Below, one piece after another: positions 43,429 to 54,758 of a stretch of 64,000 nt of DNA. The DNA is taken from NCBI RefSeq assembly GCF_033115175.1, contig NC_084831.1, forward strand, positions 45,168,002 through 45,232,001. The letters run 5' to 3'. Source of the stretch: Lepus europaeus (lineage: Eukaryota; Chordata; Mammalia; Lagomorpha; Leporidae). How positions within the stretch are numbered: position 1 is the first letter of the stretch; the number at the start of each line of letters is the position of its first letter. The translations under genes and the position numbers were made by a program. The notes beneath the pieces are model-generated. The model was not told the origin of the DNA. It was given only the letters and a program-made list of their open reading frames with translations, and ran no database searches.

Positions 43429-44314
43429 GTGCAAAATATAAATTACATCCTGTCATTCTTGTGGGCAAAACCACAGTCGCTTTCCATTGACGTGCAGCAA
43501 AGCCACTTTTTTTTAACAGCTCATGGGCCCCACGAAATCTAGGTGTCTGCTGCTTCTCTGATCTCTTCACTCACCTGCCCTCCCCCCTTGCTAACTGCTG
43601 CAGCTACATGAGGGTCCATGTTGTTCCTCCCACAGGCCAGGCATACTCCTGCCCCAAGTCTGCCTTCTGCTGCTCCCTATCTCTGATCAGGCAGCCTCAT
43701 CAATGAGACGCCTCCTGATCATCCCACAGACAATGCTGTGTCCACGCGTAGGTCCTGTTTCCCTGAACTACCCGATTTTTCTGTCTAACAGTTCAAGCAA
43801 ATCAATTTTTTTACTTTTCAAGCATAGTTTTCATATCAAACATGACTTTGTAGTGTGAATCATACAACTAAAAGCATGTCCTAGTTCAGGCAACCTTGCT
43901 AGTAGCGCATAAAATCAATCTTACAATTAACGGCACTTTACAGTTCAAAGAAATATAGTATAATGCGTTCAGCTGCTCATCTGTTTCCCCTTGCTAGTAT
44001 GTGAACATTATATAAGGAAGGAATTTGTTGTTCACTATCTTCCCAGTGCCTAAAACCACACCCTGCTTATAAAAAGAACTCAAATATTTCTTAAAGGAAA
44101 GAAATCACATGTTAAAGGCATTGTAGTGGGCTAAACCATATGAAAACATAATGCATATAGCTCAAAACCAGAATATTGGCAATTTCATATGGGTCAACTT
44201 AACACATGAAGCACAAAAAAACCAACAATTTATTCCTAATGATTTAACAGTATGAGACCCATTATGCTCCCAATATGACATGCAAATATAAATCCAAAAA
44301 CCAGATCATCCTAC
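43429..44314. other. Intron 13 next to exon 13
   Basis: No SINE. 43560-43760 resembles an old LINE in composition (pyrimidine-rich, CTCCTGATCATCCC) but is unassigned. Confidence 0.4.
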
Positions 44315-44430
44315 CTGTTCACGCTTATTCTGCATCCATGAATAAACCATGCTGGGCTCTCTCATTGCCTTACCCTCAGTTCTAAGCAAGGTATATGGAG
44401 AAGGATTAGAAAATTCTGTCGTTTGTTGAT
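44315..44430 (-). CDS. NDC1: NDC1 exon 13
   Basis: The acceptor is ATATATAG and the donor CAG|GTAGGA. The exon completes an Asp codon, then reads QQTTEFSNPSPYTLLRTEGK and continues AMREPSMVYSWMQNKREQ (residues 490-528). The middle of this exon looks less conserved than its ends when compared with the human protein as I recall it. It is separated from exon 12 by a 97-bp intron. Confidence 0.95.
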
Positions 44431-44527
44431 CTATATATTAAAAACAAAAGGCCAGTGAGTGCGAACCTAGGGCATATGATCCCCTGCCATTACAGCACTT
44501 CTCATTTTAGAAATAAACAGTCCTCAC

Positions 44528-44773
44528 CAGAAGCAGAGGTCCATAACCTGGGTCCCCTTCTGATTAGCTGAGGGCTCTGCGGAGACCCACAGCAAGTGTT
44601 CACATCAAAAATCCCAGCCATGTGATCCACTACGCTTGAGCCAAATGCACTCCCGAGGGGACTTGCAATGTCAGGTGTAGACAGCTTTGGAGAAAACAGC
44701 GATGTTTTAACTAACGATGGCACTGACGGCCGAGGCACCTGGCCAGATTTTGGAGTCTGGAAAGCAGTTTCTT
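44528..44773 (-). CDS. NDC1: NDC1 exon 12
   Basis: At 246 bp this is the longest coding exon here. The acceptor is TTTTACAG and the donor TCTG|GTGAGG. It begins [20 protein letters not shown], includes [20 protein letters not shown], and ends [11 protein letters not shown] (residues 408-490). It is rich in Ser and Pro, in keeping with a flexible cytosolic linker. Confidence 0.96.
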
Positions 44774-44837
44774 CTGTAAAATAACAGATCAGTGCTGAAG
44801 AGGAAAGCTTCAAGCAGGCGATCAAGGAGCGCCATCC

Positions 44838-45062
44838 CCTGTTTTGTTTTGTTTTGTTTTTTTATAAAGATTTATTATTTATTTGAAAGGTAGAACAATA
44901 GAGAGAGAAAGAGTGAAAGAGTGAGCGAGCAAGCAAGAAGTATATTTGACCTTTGCTGGTTCACTCTCTAAATGGCTGCAGCAGCCAGGGCTGGGCCATA
45001 CTTAAGCCAAGAGTCGGGAAATGCTGTATAGATGGCAGAGACCCAAGTACTTGGGCCATCGT
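44838..45062 (-). mobile_element. C SINE, head truncated
   Basis: GTTTT repeats, AAAGATTTATTATTTATTTG to CAAGTACTTGGGCCATCG. Confidence 0.9.
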
Positions 45063-45081
45063 ACTCCACGCTGTGGAGTAC
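45061..45081. repeat. Palindromic junction between two SINEs
   Basis: GTACTCCAC-GCT-GTGGAGTAC, 9-bp perfect arms. Confidence 0.96.
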
Positions 45082-45393
45082 AGGGCTAAGCCTCTGCCTA
45101 CTGCACCTGTATCCCATATGGGCACTGGTTTGTGTCCTGGCTGCTCCTCTTCTGATCAGCTCTCTGCTATGGCCTGGAAAAGCAGTGGAGGACGGTCCAA
45201 GCGCTTGGGCCCCTGCACCCACATGGAGACCCGGAAGAAGCTCCTGGTTCCTGGCTTCAGATCGGCCTAGTTCTAGCAATTGCAGACATTTGGGGAGTGA
45301 ACCAGCAGACGGAAGACCTTTCTCTCTGTCTTTCCCTCTGTCTGTCTGTAACTCTACCTCTCAAATAAATAAATAAAATCCTAAAAAAAAAAA
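45070..45393 (+). mobile_element. C SINE, head-to-head with the preceding copy
   Basis: GGGCTAAGCCTCTGCCTACT head (a few bases truncated), tail CAAATAAATAAATAAAATC. Confidence 0.92.
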
Positions 45394-45744
45394 ACAGAAC
45401 CTTGCCCATTTTACTGCAAGTTCCTATTTTATAACTTGGCTAAATATACTAAATTTATATTGTAAAAATGCATAGGAAAAAGTGCAAATCTTCTAAGTTT
45501 CCCAAAGTTCTTTCAAATTAACACAAATCACACTAAATACTAATATGCACAGAGTATCTATAAATCTGGTTGATAAACAGCTTCATTATAAATCATTTTA
45601 TAAATCTAATAATTTATAGAGTCTATTGTACAAAAATAAAGGAATTTTTTTCCTGCTACTCTAGCACAAGGCACAAAGATAAATAAACAGCAATAGGAAA
45701 TTCTACCTTCTTAATAAAAGCTCCATAAGAAATTAAACATTGGG
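45394..45744. other. Intron 11, AT-rich
   Basis: Nothing recognised. Confidence 0.4.
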
Positions 45745-46052
45745 GGCCAGTATTGCAGCACAGTTGGCTAAACTGCTATTTAAACCATATTGGACTGCTG
45801 GTTTGAGTCCTAACTGCTCTGGTTTGATCCAGCTCCCTGTTAATGTGCCTGGGAAGGCACCAGATGATGGCTCAAGTGCCTGGGCTCCTGCCATCCATGT
45901 GAGAGACCCAGATGCTGTTCCTGGCTCCTGGCTTTGGCTTGGCCCAGACCTGGCTGTTGCAGCCACACCAGTGGATGGAAGATCTCTTCCTCTCTTTCTC
46001 TGTAAATCTCCCTTTCAAATAAATAAAATAAATAGATGTTAAAAAAAAAAAA
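45745..46052 (+). mobile_element. C SINE
   Basis: GGGGGCCAGTATTGCAGCAC head, tail CAAATAAATAAAATAAATAG. Confidence 0.93.
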
Positions 46053-46152
46053 ACCTGACATTCATGGACTTATTTAAATAAGTTTTGATTTGTAATCTAT
46101 GTTTTGAAGCCATGACTCTACAAGAGAAGTAATTTAAAAAACACAACATGGG

Positions 46153-46516
46153 GGCCAGCACTGCGGCTCACTAGGCTAATCCTCCACCTTGCGGCGCGGG
46201 CACACCGGGTTCTAGTCCCGGTCGGGGTAGCAGATTCTGTCCCGCTTGCCCCTCTTCCAGGCCAGCTCTCTGCTATGGCCCAGGAGTGCAGTGGAGGATG
46301 GCCCAAGTGCTTGGGTCCTGCACCCCACGGGAGACCAGGAGAAGCACCTGGCTCCTGCCTTCGGATCAGTGCGATGCGCCGGCTGCAGTGCGCCGGCCGC
46401 AGCAGCCATTGGAGGGTGAACCAACGGCAAAAGGAAGACCTTTCTCTCTGTCTCTCTCTCTGACTGTCCACTCTGCCTGTCAAAAAATAAAAATAAAATA
46501 AATAAATAAAAATTAA
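46153..46516 (+). mobile_element. C SINE, young CAGGCTAATCC-head type
   Basis: Flanked by AAAAACACAACATGGGG on both sides (from 46137 and 46519), an exact 17-base target-site duplication. Confidence 0.96.
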
Positions 46517-46536
46517 AAAAAAAAACACAACATGGG

Positions 46537-46862
46537 GATGGAAGGGGTGGTGTTACGGTAAAGTGGGTTAAGCTGCCTCATGCAAAGTTGGCATTCCATA
46601 TGGACATCAGTTCAGGTCCTGGCTGTTCTACTTCTGATCAGCTCCCTGCTAATTTGCCTGGGAAAGCAGAGGAGAATGGCCCAAGTCCTTGGGCCCTTGC
46701 ACCCACGTGGGAGACCAGGAAGAAGCTCCTGGCTCCTGGATTTGTATTGGCTCAGTTCTGACTGCGGCCATTTGGAAAGCGAACCAATGGATGAAGACCT
46801 CTTTGTCTCTGCCTCTCTGTAACTCTGTTTTTCAAATAAATAAATAAATAAATCTTTTTAAA
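46537..46862 (+). mobile_element. C SINE
   Basis: GGAAGGGGTGGTGTTACGGT head, tail CAAATAAATAAATAAATAAA. Confidence 0.92.
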
Positions 46863-47527
46863 AAGTTTATTTATTTGGGGCCGGCACCGTGGCTTACTTG
46901 GTTAATCCTCTGCCTGCGGCGCCAGCATCCCATATAGGCGCTGGGTTCTAGTCCCAGTTGCTCCTCTTCCAGTTCAGCTCTCTGCTGTGGCCTGGGAGGG
47001 CAGTGGAGGATGGCCCAAGTGCTTGGGCCCCTGCACCCACATGGGAGACCAGGAGGAAGCACCTGGCTCCTGGCTGCGCCATCCATAGTGGCCAGTTGGG
47101 GAGTGAACCAACGGAAGGAAGACCTTTCTCTCTGTCTCTCTCTCTTTCACTGTCTGTAACTCTACCTATCAAATAAATAAAAAAAAAAAAGAACTTTTAA
47201 AAATAGTTTATTTATTTGAAAGGCAGAGTTACAGAGAGAGGGGGAGAGAAAAAGACAGAGAGATCAATCCTTCATTCTCTGGTTCACTCCCCAAATGGCT
47301 GCAACAGCTACGGTTGAGTCAGGCCGAAGCCAGGAGCCAGGAGCTTCATCCAGGTCTCCCACGTGGATAAAGGAGCCCAAGGACTTGGGCCATCCTCCAT
47401 TGCTTTCCCAGGCACATTAGCAGGGAGCTGGATTGGAAGTGGAGCAGCCAGGAATCAAACCGGTGCCCACATGGGATGCCAGCATTGCAAGCAGGGACTT
47501 AACCCATTACACCACAACTCTAGCCCC
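46863..47527 (-). mobile_element. C SINE whose tail is split by another SINE
   Basis: Tail stub AGTTTATTTATTT at 46864-46876 and again at 47202 before the body; head end CCACAACTCTAGCCCC. Confidence 0.88.
46877..47189 (+). mobile_element. C SINE, young CACTTGGTT-head type, nested in a tail
   Basis: GGGGCCGGCACCGTGGCTTA head; CTTTTAAAAA(TA)GTTTATTTATTT on both sides. Confidence 0.94.
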
Positions 47528-47801
47528 AACTGTCAGCCTTTTAAATATTACAATACAGGGCTTAATATTTTTAAGCTATATATATTTATGGTGTACAACC
47601 TTGTGATGTCTTGAACTTAATTTTCAATTTACAATGATATCCAGGTCTTTTTCTTGGTCCAATACAGCACCCCACATGTTGGGTAGATTTTTCTTGAAAA
47701 CTCATATCCCACACTTAGGTAATTATCCTTAGGTTAACTAGTGTCCTCTTTCTTAGGAAGCACAACAAGCACGTTCCTCCCTCAATAGAACTAGGAGTTA
47801 C
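47528..47801. other. Intron 11 next to exon 11
   Basis: Nothing recognised. Confidence 0.4.
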
Positions 47802-47957
47802 CTGGAGAAACCAATTTCTTAGGTTCCACTGGATACGATGAAGACACTCTGCCATTCGTAGCAGCAACTTCTTGAAAGAGAATCAGTTTCTGAGTCATAT
47901 CATTTAAAAGATTCAAACACTCCCTTGAAATAGCTGTCCAGTTATGGGGATGTCCAC
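47802..47957 (-). CDS. NDC1: NDC1 exon 11
   Basis: The acceptor is CTCTCCTAG and the donor CCAG|GTAACT. The exon reads [20 protein letters not shown], then [20 protein letters not shown] and [11 protein letters not shown] (residues 356-408). Phases match exons 10 and 12. Confidence 0.97.
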
Positions 47958-48299
47958 CTAGGAGAGTCAAACACCAGCTTTTAAGATGCAAATAATCTTA
48001 TATTCTCTTCTCAAAGTGGGGGAAAAAAATCAGTAAGAAATGCTATGTAATTCCACCAGGGCCCACTTTTCTTAGTCAAGCTAATATTCATACTAGTGCC
48101 GTCTAATACACAACAGGAACTCAATAAATACTTAGAGAAGTTAATTTCTCAAATAGTCTACAAGAAGAAACTTGCTATTTCAGAATAAAAAGCCTCTCAT
48201 ATGGTGACCAAAATAAAACCAAACGTTAGGTCATGGTTGGAGCAAGAAAGACCATGGTTACCTGTTCAACAGTATTGAATAGACTGCTTACTTAGACCA

Positions 48300-48945
48300 T
48301 AAAAAAATGAATCCAGATAATGAAATCTGGACCATCAATGTGATGTCCCCCATGGTCCCCAATGTCCTCTATGTCACTGTGTCTGACCCACATGCTTGCT
48401 TGTATTTCACTTATACTCGTCCCGCCGTATCAGCACTTCACTGTCTGAGGTCACGCACAGTCAACTACAGTCTGACAATAATAAATGGAGAATTCTAGAA
48501 CAATTCAAGTTTTAAACTGCATGCAGTTCTGAGTAGCAGGATGAAATCTGGCACTGTCTCGCACCATCCTGCTCTGTCCCACAGGCACATGAGTCTTCCC
48601 TTCGCCTGGCACAGCCACATTGAGTACACCAATTGCTGTTAGCCACTTGCGGCTGTCTCAGCAGATCAAGTGTACAGTACCACAGTGCTTGTGTTCAAGT
48701 GACAATAATAACATTTATTTTACTTAATCAAGACCCCAGAGCACAGTACTAGAAGTACTGCATGTCATAATAACTGTTCCATTATTACAAGTTGTTGTTA
48801 ATCTCTTACTATGCCAAATTAATAAATAGGTATGTCTATATAGGAAAAAAAAACACAGTAGATATAGCATTCAGTACTATCTGAGGCTTCAGGCAGCCTC
48901 TGGATGTCTTAGAACATATTCACCTTGTATGGGCAGGGAATACCA
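48300..48945 (-). mobile_element. Tigger-like DNA transposon relic
   Basis: GTTGTTAATCTCTTACTATG, ATAGGTATGTCTATATAGGA, GCATTCAGTACTATCTGAGG and GCCTCTGGATGTCTTAGAAC are the reverse of the family seen at 59526. The 5' limit is uncertain. Confidence 0.65.
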
Positions 48946-49699
48946 TATATAAAAGCCCCTGTTTGCTATTCTATCTGTAGGAGTGACACATTATTTGATA
49001 ATGCTCACATTTTATATTTGGAAAGTTTACATATCTGCTACTTTATTATGACACAAAATATTGTGATCCCATTCCCTTAAAAAGCTACTTACTTCTCATT
49101 ATCTGTTGATTTTCTAAAATCTTTGTCTCTTAGAGTTACATAAAAATCAAGCGTGCTTCATTCTATGTTAAGAACAGCAGAAGTTCACTAAAGGTTGGTT
49201 TCCCCATGCTGTATGCCAAAAACTCACTCCTTCTTCACTTAGATCCCCTCCTTAAATACTTCCCCCTTTCGCAACTCAAGAAAAATACCACTTAGCCTGT
49301 AAACACACACACAAAATTCCTCATCAACAGGTCTCAGGATGTTTTGTATTGCTGTAACTCAGGACCCGCTGGGAACAGTGTAATAGTCTAGTTAAATTTT
49401 AACAACATGCCCTAGAATGCAAGTTCTCTGCCAGGGCACATGCCATCCTGTTGCAGTTTACCTGAATCTCTGATGAAAATATTTAACATTTATAGAATTC
49501 CTACATTAACCCAAGGCTGGTAGAAAACTACTACAATTCATTTTCCATAGTGCTGGCTTTGGATTTCTCATGCTACTAAAAGGAAAGTGGCACCAATCAA
49601 TCATATTTTTATATAACTGGATTTCATTTCCATAAAAGCTTTAACTATAGAAGGTTTATTTTACAATCTGAGAACTGACAAGTGAACAAGCAGAGCTAA
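48946..49699. other. Intron 10, nothing recognised
   Basis: Repeat-poor, AT-rich. Confidence 0.4.
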
Positions 49700-49905
49700 T
49701 CAGAAAGGAGACAAAAAGCCAGGCAGACTCTCGCTCCGCTTTGGTGGCTGTCGCTGGGCCGGAACACAGAGAGCGTGCAGAGCCACAGCCTGGGCAGCTG
49801 GCGAGCAATGGCAGAGGAGCGTTTCAGAGCCGCCAAGAGCATCAGTGTCACCATCAACTCCATGTCCTTCCTAACTTTGCCCAAAGAGCAGAACAGCACA
49901 GCAGA
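49700..49905 (+). pseudogene. Possible decayed retropseudogene, source unknown
   Basis: The plus-strand frame SLGSWRAMAEERFRAAKSIS followed by VTINSMSFLTLPKEQNS looks protein-like and is GC-rich against AT-rich intron. It merges into a MIR. I do not recognise the family. Confidence 0.3.
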
Positions 49906-50000
49906 AAGAGGGAGCTCTGTATCTGGGAGTCAAATGACACCTTCTTACTCCAGTTCTGACATTTACTTTATTTAATCACTTAGTCTCTGAGATCTCCCAG
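49905..50000 (+). mobile_element. MIR fragment
   Basis: TATCTGGGAGTCAAATGACA, CCAGTTCTGACATTTACTTT and ATCACTTAGTCTCTGAG. Confidence 0.65.
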
Positions 50001-50168
50001 CTAGGGTTTAGACCAAATGATTTTTAAACACCCCATGTACTATTAAAACTTTAGGATTTTTAAACTGTGCTTTTCTATTCTCAAACTGTCAACCTATTTC
50101 ATAATTTATTCAGGTTAAGGTATTGAGAGAGCTAAAGGATACAAAAGTTTAAAAATATTTTTCCTGGT

Positions 50169-50482
50169 GGGGCTGGTGCTGTGGTGCAGCAGGCTAAGGC
50201 ACTGCTTGTGATACATTTCCCCTATCAGATCACTGGTTTGAGTCCCAGCTACTTCACTTCTGATCCGGCTTCCAGCCAATGAGTCTAGGAAGTAACAGTA
50301 ATAGTACAGCCCAAGTACTAGGCCCTCTGCTACCCATGTGGAAGACCTGGATCCACCCTGGCTCGTGGCTTCAGCCTGGCCAAGACCTGGCTGCTGCAGC
50401 CGCTTGGAGAGTAAACCAATAGATAAATCTCTCCCTCTCTCTGTTTCTCTGCCTTCCAAACAAATAAATAAAGCTAAAAAAA
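50169..50482 (+). mobile_element. C SINE
   Basis: TTTCCTGGTG on both sides; GGGGCTGGTGCTGTGGTGCA head. About 190 bases downstream of exon 10's donor in the transcript. Confidence 0.95.
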
Positions 50483-50670
50483 AATTTCCTGGTGACATAA
50501 ATTTTACCCATGGCAATGCAAATACTTAAGTTGTGTAAGATTTAAATCAATAGCATTTAATAGACTCACTGAGGTGAGGTATTTTATGAAATACACCTCT
50601 CTCACCGAAACTTCAGTGGAACACTTTCTGCACACACATGCTTAATCAAGTCCATTACTTTTAGCAATAC

Positions 50671-50752
50671 CTGGCTGGCTAAGGCTAAACACTTCTTGTC
50701 TTCGTGAGGGAGAATATTGAGAAAGCAACATCAGGTCTTGCAAGGCTAAATA
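50671..50752 (-). CDS. NDC1: NDC1 exon 10
   Basis: The acceptor is TCTTTTAG followed by TATTTAGCC; the donor is CCAG|GTATTG. The exon reads [20 protein letters not shown] and then VFSLSQP (residues 329-355), plus the first base of a Gly codon. The start was fixed by requiring the Lys-Tyr junction with exon 9. Confidence 0.96.
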
Positions 50753-51168
50753 CTAAAAGAAAAAAAAAACACATTATTTGATATAACCTCTACATAAAAT
50801 CTTATTTACAAACTGGGCTCATTATTCTGGTAAATAACCGGCTGAATACATGACTGATCCCATGAGAGTATATCTGCTGGTGACATCTAGGCATCTTTGC
50901 ACAACAAAGAAATCACCTAACAATGCATTTCTCAGAACCTATCCCCACCGTTGAGCAAGGCATGACTTTCAATCCAGGAATAAATCAGATGGGCTTCTGA
51001 ATGAAAACACTTCACCACATCTTCCTTCTAGACTTACACAACTTTCCTGATTCTACTCTTGCTATCCACTGTAGGTTGCAGACAGGACTGGGGACTCTTT
51101 CTTCTACCAAGGGCCATTTGGTTACTGGTAACATCATTCACAGGTCACACAAAATTAGCAACCTAAGG

Positions 51169-51457
51169 GGCCAGCATGGTGGGGCAGCAGATTAAGCTAC
51201 TTGTGACGCCAGCATTCCATAGATGAGCACTGGTTGGAGTCCCAGCTGCTCCACTTCCAATCAGTTCCCTGCTAAAGCACCTGGGAAAGCAGCAGAGGAT
51301 GGTCCAAGCGGGGGACCCAGAAGGAGTTCCAGGTTTGAGCTGCAGCTTGGCCTAGCCTCCTAGCTATTGTGGCCACAAGAGGAGTGAACCAGCGGATGGA
51401 AGACCTCTCTCTGTAACTCTGCCTTTCAAATAAATAAATCTTTATTTTAAAAAATTA
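51169..51457 (+). mobile_element. C SINE
   Basis: GGGGCCAGCATGGTGGGGCA head; a central deletion around GGTCCAAGCGGGGGACC. Confidence 0.92.
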
Positions 51458-51489
51458 TCTACTTAAAAATTAGCCTGCTGTAGATATGC

Positions 51490-52020
51490 TGAGCTTCAAG
51501 GCCTGCCTACAGTCACCTTGCCATGGCCAGATAGCCCATGGACCGGATGTTCCCACCCCTGAAGAACTCCAGAATTCTCTGTGTTCCTTTCTACCTCTCA
51601 GGGGGAAAATGTACACATTACTTCCTCCTAGCAATTTCGCTGGCCTCCCTCACAAAGCTCTCAACCATGGCACCTGGAAAAAACATATTACCACTGCCTA
51701 TCTATTTGTCTCATCGGCCTCCTCCCACCAAACAGTGAGAACATCATACTCCTACCACATCTTACTACCACACCCAAACTAAGTGCCTGACACACTAGAG
51801 ACACAATTTCTGTTGGCAAAACTCTTTACTCACCCTTCAAGATCTGAGACGCTTTCTGGTATTGGCCCAAACAGAATAAATGGCCTCACTGCACTTGCCA
51901 CAGTAGTCTGTAATCATTTTCTGTGTCTGCCTTTTCCACAAGGCTGTGCTATGCCTTAGTCATCCTCCCACTGGAAGCAACTAGCAGTGACTGACACCTG
52001 CTCACTAAATAAAGATCTGG
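51490..52020 (-). mobile_element. Possible L2/MIR relic (antisense)
   Basis: ACTCACCCTTCAAGATCTGA and GTAATCATTTTCTGTGTCTG resemble old LINE sequence in reverse. Weak. Confidence 0.35.
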
Positions 52021-52736
52021 TAGTGAGCAGCTAAGTAACCGAAATTTTTATCTAACAGATTAGTCATAATTGATGTTTAAAGGTAATTAGAGCCTCGTGG
52101 TTCATTTCCTTATTTGTTTATAACTTCTCCAGAGAGTGATCAAAACTCAGTTCTTTTCTTTCAATTCTTTTTGAAGTATTAAACCTTTTCAGAGAATCAT
52201 ACATACTTTAAAATTTAAAATTACAATCTGAATTAAAACGATTTATGCTCACTTGACATGATTGTAAACTTACTGTAACTTCCTTAAACTCTTTTGATTA
52301 TAATTTATTTTAGGATCATTATCACCTATTCATATTCAGAGAGAACTCACTAAATGTCTTCCCACTACCAACCACTATCTGTGATCACAAAAGCCAACAA
52401 CACTATGATTAAAAATGTTTTTGATTTAGTGATTAAAAAATAAACAGTATTTGTGAAAAGCTAACATATATAGTTGAATATCATCATATTCTATGCTTAG
52501 AAATACATTTATATCTTCTCTGAATACAGAGTTGGCTAGGTTGTACACATACACTACAACATACACTTGCAACAAAAACTGAAAAAACAGCATTTGTAGG
52601 TGGGTGATTTTTATAACACCAATATCAGAATATTCTAAGCTCTCAAAAATTTTCTAAATGCTTAAATATTCAAAATGAAGTCCCTTCTGTTAGATGAGAG
52701 GCGCACACATAAAGATAAAGCGCACAGTCACGGCAC
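52021..52736. other. Intron 9 next to exon 9
   Basis: AT-rich, nothing recognised. Confidence 0.45.
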
Positions 52737-52829
52737 CTTTATGATGAGGGGAGGGTTGCTGTTTAAAACCTTTGGGAGGCATTCATCTGACTCTTCTGCA
52801 AACGGGAGCTGAACAGGGAACACGTGCGC
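52737..52829 (-). CDS. NDC1: NDC1 exon 9
   Basis: The acceptor is TTTGCTAG. The 93-bp exon is in phase 0 on both sides and reads [20 protein letters not shown] then [11 protein letters not shown] (residues 298-328). The donor is AAG|GTGCCG, which has GT but poor downstream pairing to U1, so this exon may be prone to in-frame skipping. Confidence 0.95.
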
Positions 52830-53239
52830 CTAGCAAACAGACAAAAAGACGACGGGCGTGATTACTTCCATAACCTTGTTACATATGTAAGCGTTAATAG
52901 AAATTTATTAGAAAAGGAGATAGCACAGCCAAACTGACATCTTTAGGGCTCAGGGCAAAAACAGGTTATAGAAATCCAAACACAACTTTCAAAAACATTA
53001 CTGTCCCAATCTCATTAGACCGGGGCTTTCCAGTTTCAGAAACAAAGATTCTCTGAAGCCACTAAAGAATCCAAATTTACAGAGATGGTAAACGAAACAG
53101 AAACACTCACTTTCTAAGACCAACATTTGAATGATAAAAAAACAACTCCCTAGAAAACGACTTTTGTGGGAATTATCCATTGTCCATTATCACCTCCATC
53201 TCCAAAATGATTTTTTCAATATAATATTAAATCTTTCCA

Positions 53240-53571
53240 GCCGGCGCCGCGGCTCATTTGGCTAATCCTCCGCCTGCGGCGCCGGCCCCCCGAGTTCTAG
53301 TCCCAGTTTGGGTGCCAGATTCTGTCCCGGTTGCTCCTCTTCCAGTCCAGCTCTCTGCTGTGGCCCAGGAAGGCAGTAGAGGATGGTCCAGGTGCTTGGG
53401 CCCTGCACCCTGGGAGACCAGGAGGAAGCACCTTTCTCCTGGCTCCTGACTTCAGATTGGCGCAGCGCATCGGCCGCGCCGGCCATTTGGAGGATGAGCC
53501 AACAGAGGGGAGGACGTTTCTGTCTTTCTGTCTCTCTCTCACTGTCTAACTCTGCCTGTCAAGGAAAAAAA
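53240..53571 (+). mobile_element. C SINE, young subfamily
   Basis: GCCGGCGCCGCGGCTCATTT head with intact CpGs; CCTGTCAAGG replaces the usual CCTGTCAA end. Confidence 0.95.
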
Positions 53572-53972
53572 AAACTTTCCTTCAAAGCCAAATGTTTAAT
53601 TTCCATATATTTAAATATTTTAATAGTGTCTATGTCAATAGTATACAAAATAATTGAAAATTCAGGTTCACTTAGTACATACTTAATGGAGAAGAGAATC
53701 CTCCAGAAGAGAACTAGACTACAAAAAAGCATAGTAATCCTTCAACTTAATTCCCAAAAATGAAGTGGATATCAACTCTTCTCCTCAGGGGAAAAAAACA
53801 ACAACACACAGTAAATGATGGTTATAAATGATATACCCTAATAAAGTCTCAAGAGAGATGACAAACCAACCTACTCTAACTGCTTTCGGCACGCACACTG
53901 ATCAGTGCTCTACTAATAATCAATTTGTGCACTCCAAAACACAGAGGTATGAACAAGCAACTCAATACTAAC
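53572..53972. other. Intron 8 next to exon 8
   Basis: Nothing recognised. Confidence 0.45.
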
Positions 53973-54108
53973 CTCTGTGGCATAGATTTTGAAGAGCATC
54001 CAGGAGATATACCAAGTCATCAGGAGAAAGACTCCACACAGCCAGACATGGTAGAGCAGTGAGATATTCAAGAGGCCACTCACAGTGTCAAGAGGCCTAT
54101 GAGACTGC
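53973..54108 (-). CDS. NDC1: NDC1 exon 8 (last membrane segment)
   Basis: The acceptor is TTTCATAG and the donor GAG|GTTAGT. The exon reads [20 protein letters not shown], then [20 protein letters not shown] and IYATE (residues 253-297). The long hydrophobic run is the sixth and last membrane span; the rest of the protein faces the cytosol/pore side. Confidence 0.96.
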
Positions 54109-54757
54109 CTATGAAAGCAGAAATTGCTGATTTAATTAGTGATTAATCCTATGGGAAAACAGAACATAAACATTAACAGACTTGGACTCCACACTGAGAA
54201 ATGAATCCTATCTCTAAACAGCAATGTGGATAGTCTCTTCTTGTGTCCTCCTTGGTGCTGGGTAAAAGTTTACCCAAAGTGCTGCTTTGTTAATAATTAA
54301 AATCATTAAACATGATTGGTACTTCTCCTGGAACAGACTTCTAACTTTATTTTCATAACTTAGAAACAATTTTATAATGGTTAAGCATATGTTACAAAAA
54401 TAATCAACTTTACTTCTAGAACGTAAGAAACTCTGTTAGAAATAAGGCAAACACTGCCATCACTACATTGGGACAGATCAATGAGCAAAGTCAATGCTAT
54501 AACCATACAACAAGTTCCTGTGAAGATGGGGATCGGAATCCCTGACCTGCCATTTGTGAGCGCTGTTGTAAGGCAAAGCACTCAACCTGTCCCACTCAGT
54601 TTCTTCACCCATCTAACTGTGGCGCAACCTCTTCACTGGACCTCTGGGACTATCACAAGACTTACAACAGCATACATTAGGAGTGTCCAGCACAGTGTCT
54701 GACACTGGGGGGGGGGGGGGAGTTAAATATATCATGGAGTTAATTTCACCTCTAAGA
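54109..54757. other. Intron 7 with possible MIR fragment
   Basis: 54440-54705 (TGAGCAAAGTCAATGCTATA, AGGAGTGTCCAGCACAGTGT) may be a MIR. Ends with a 13-base G-run at 54708-54720. Confidence 0.4.
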
Positions 54758-54758
54758 T

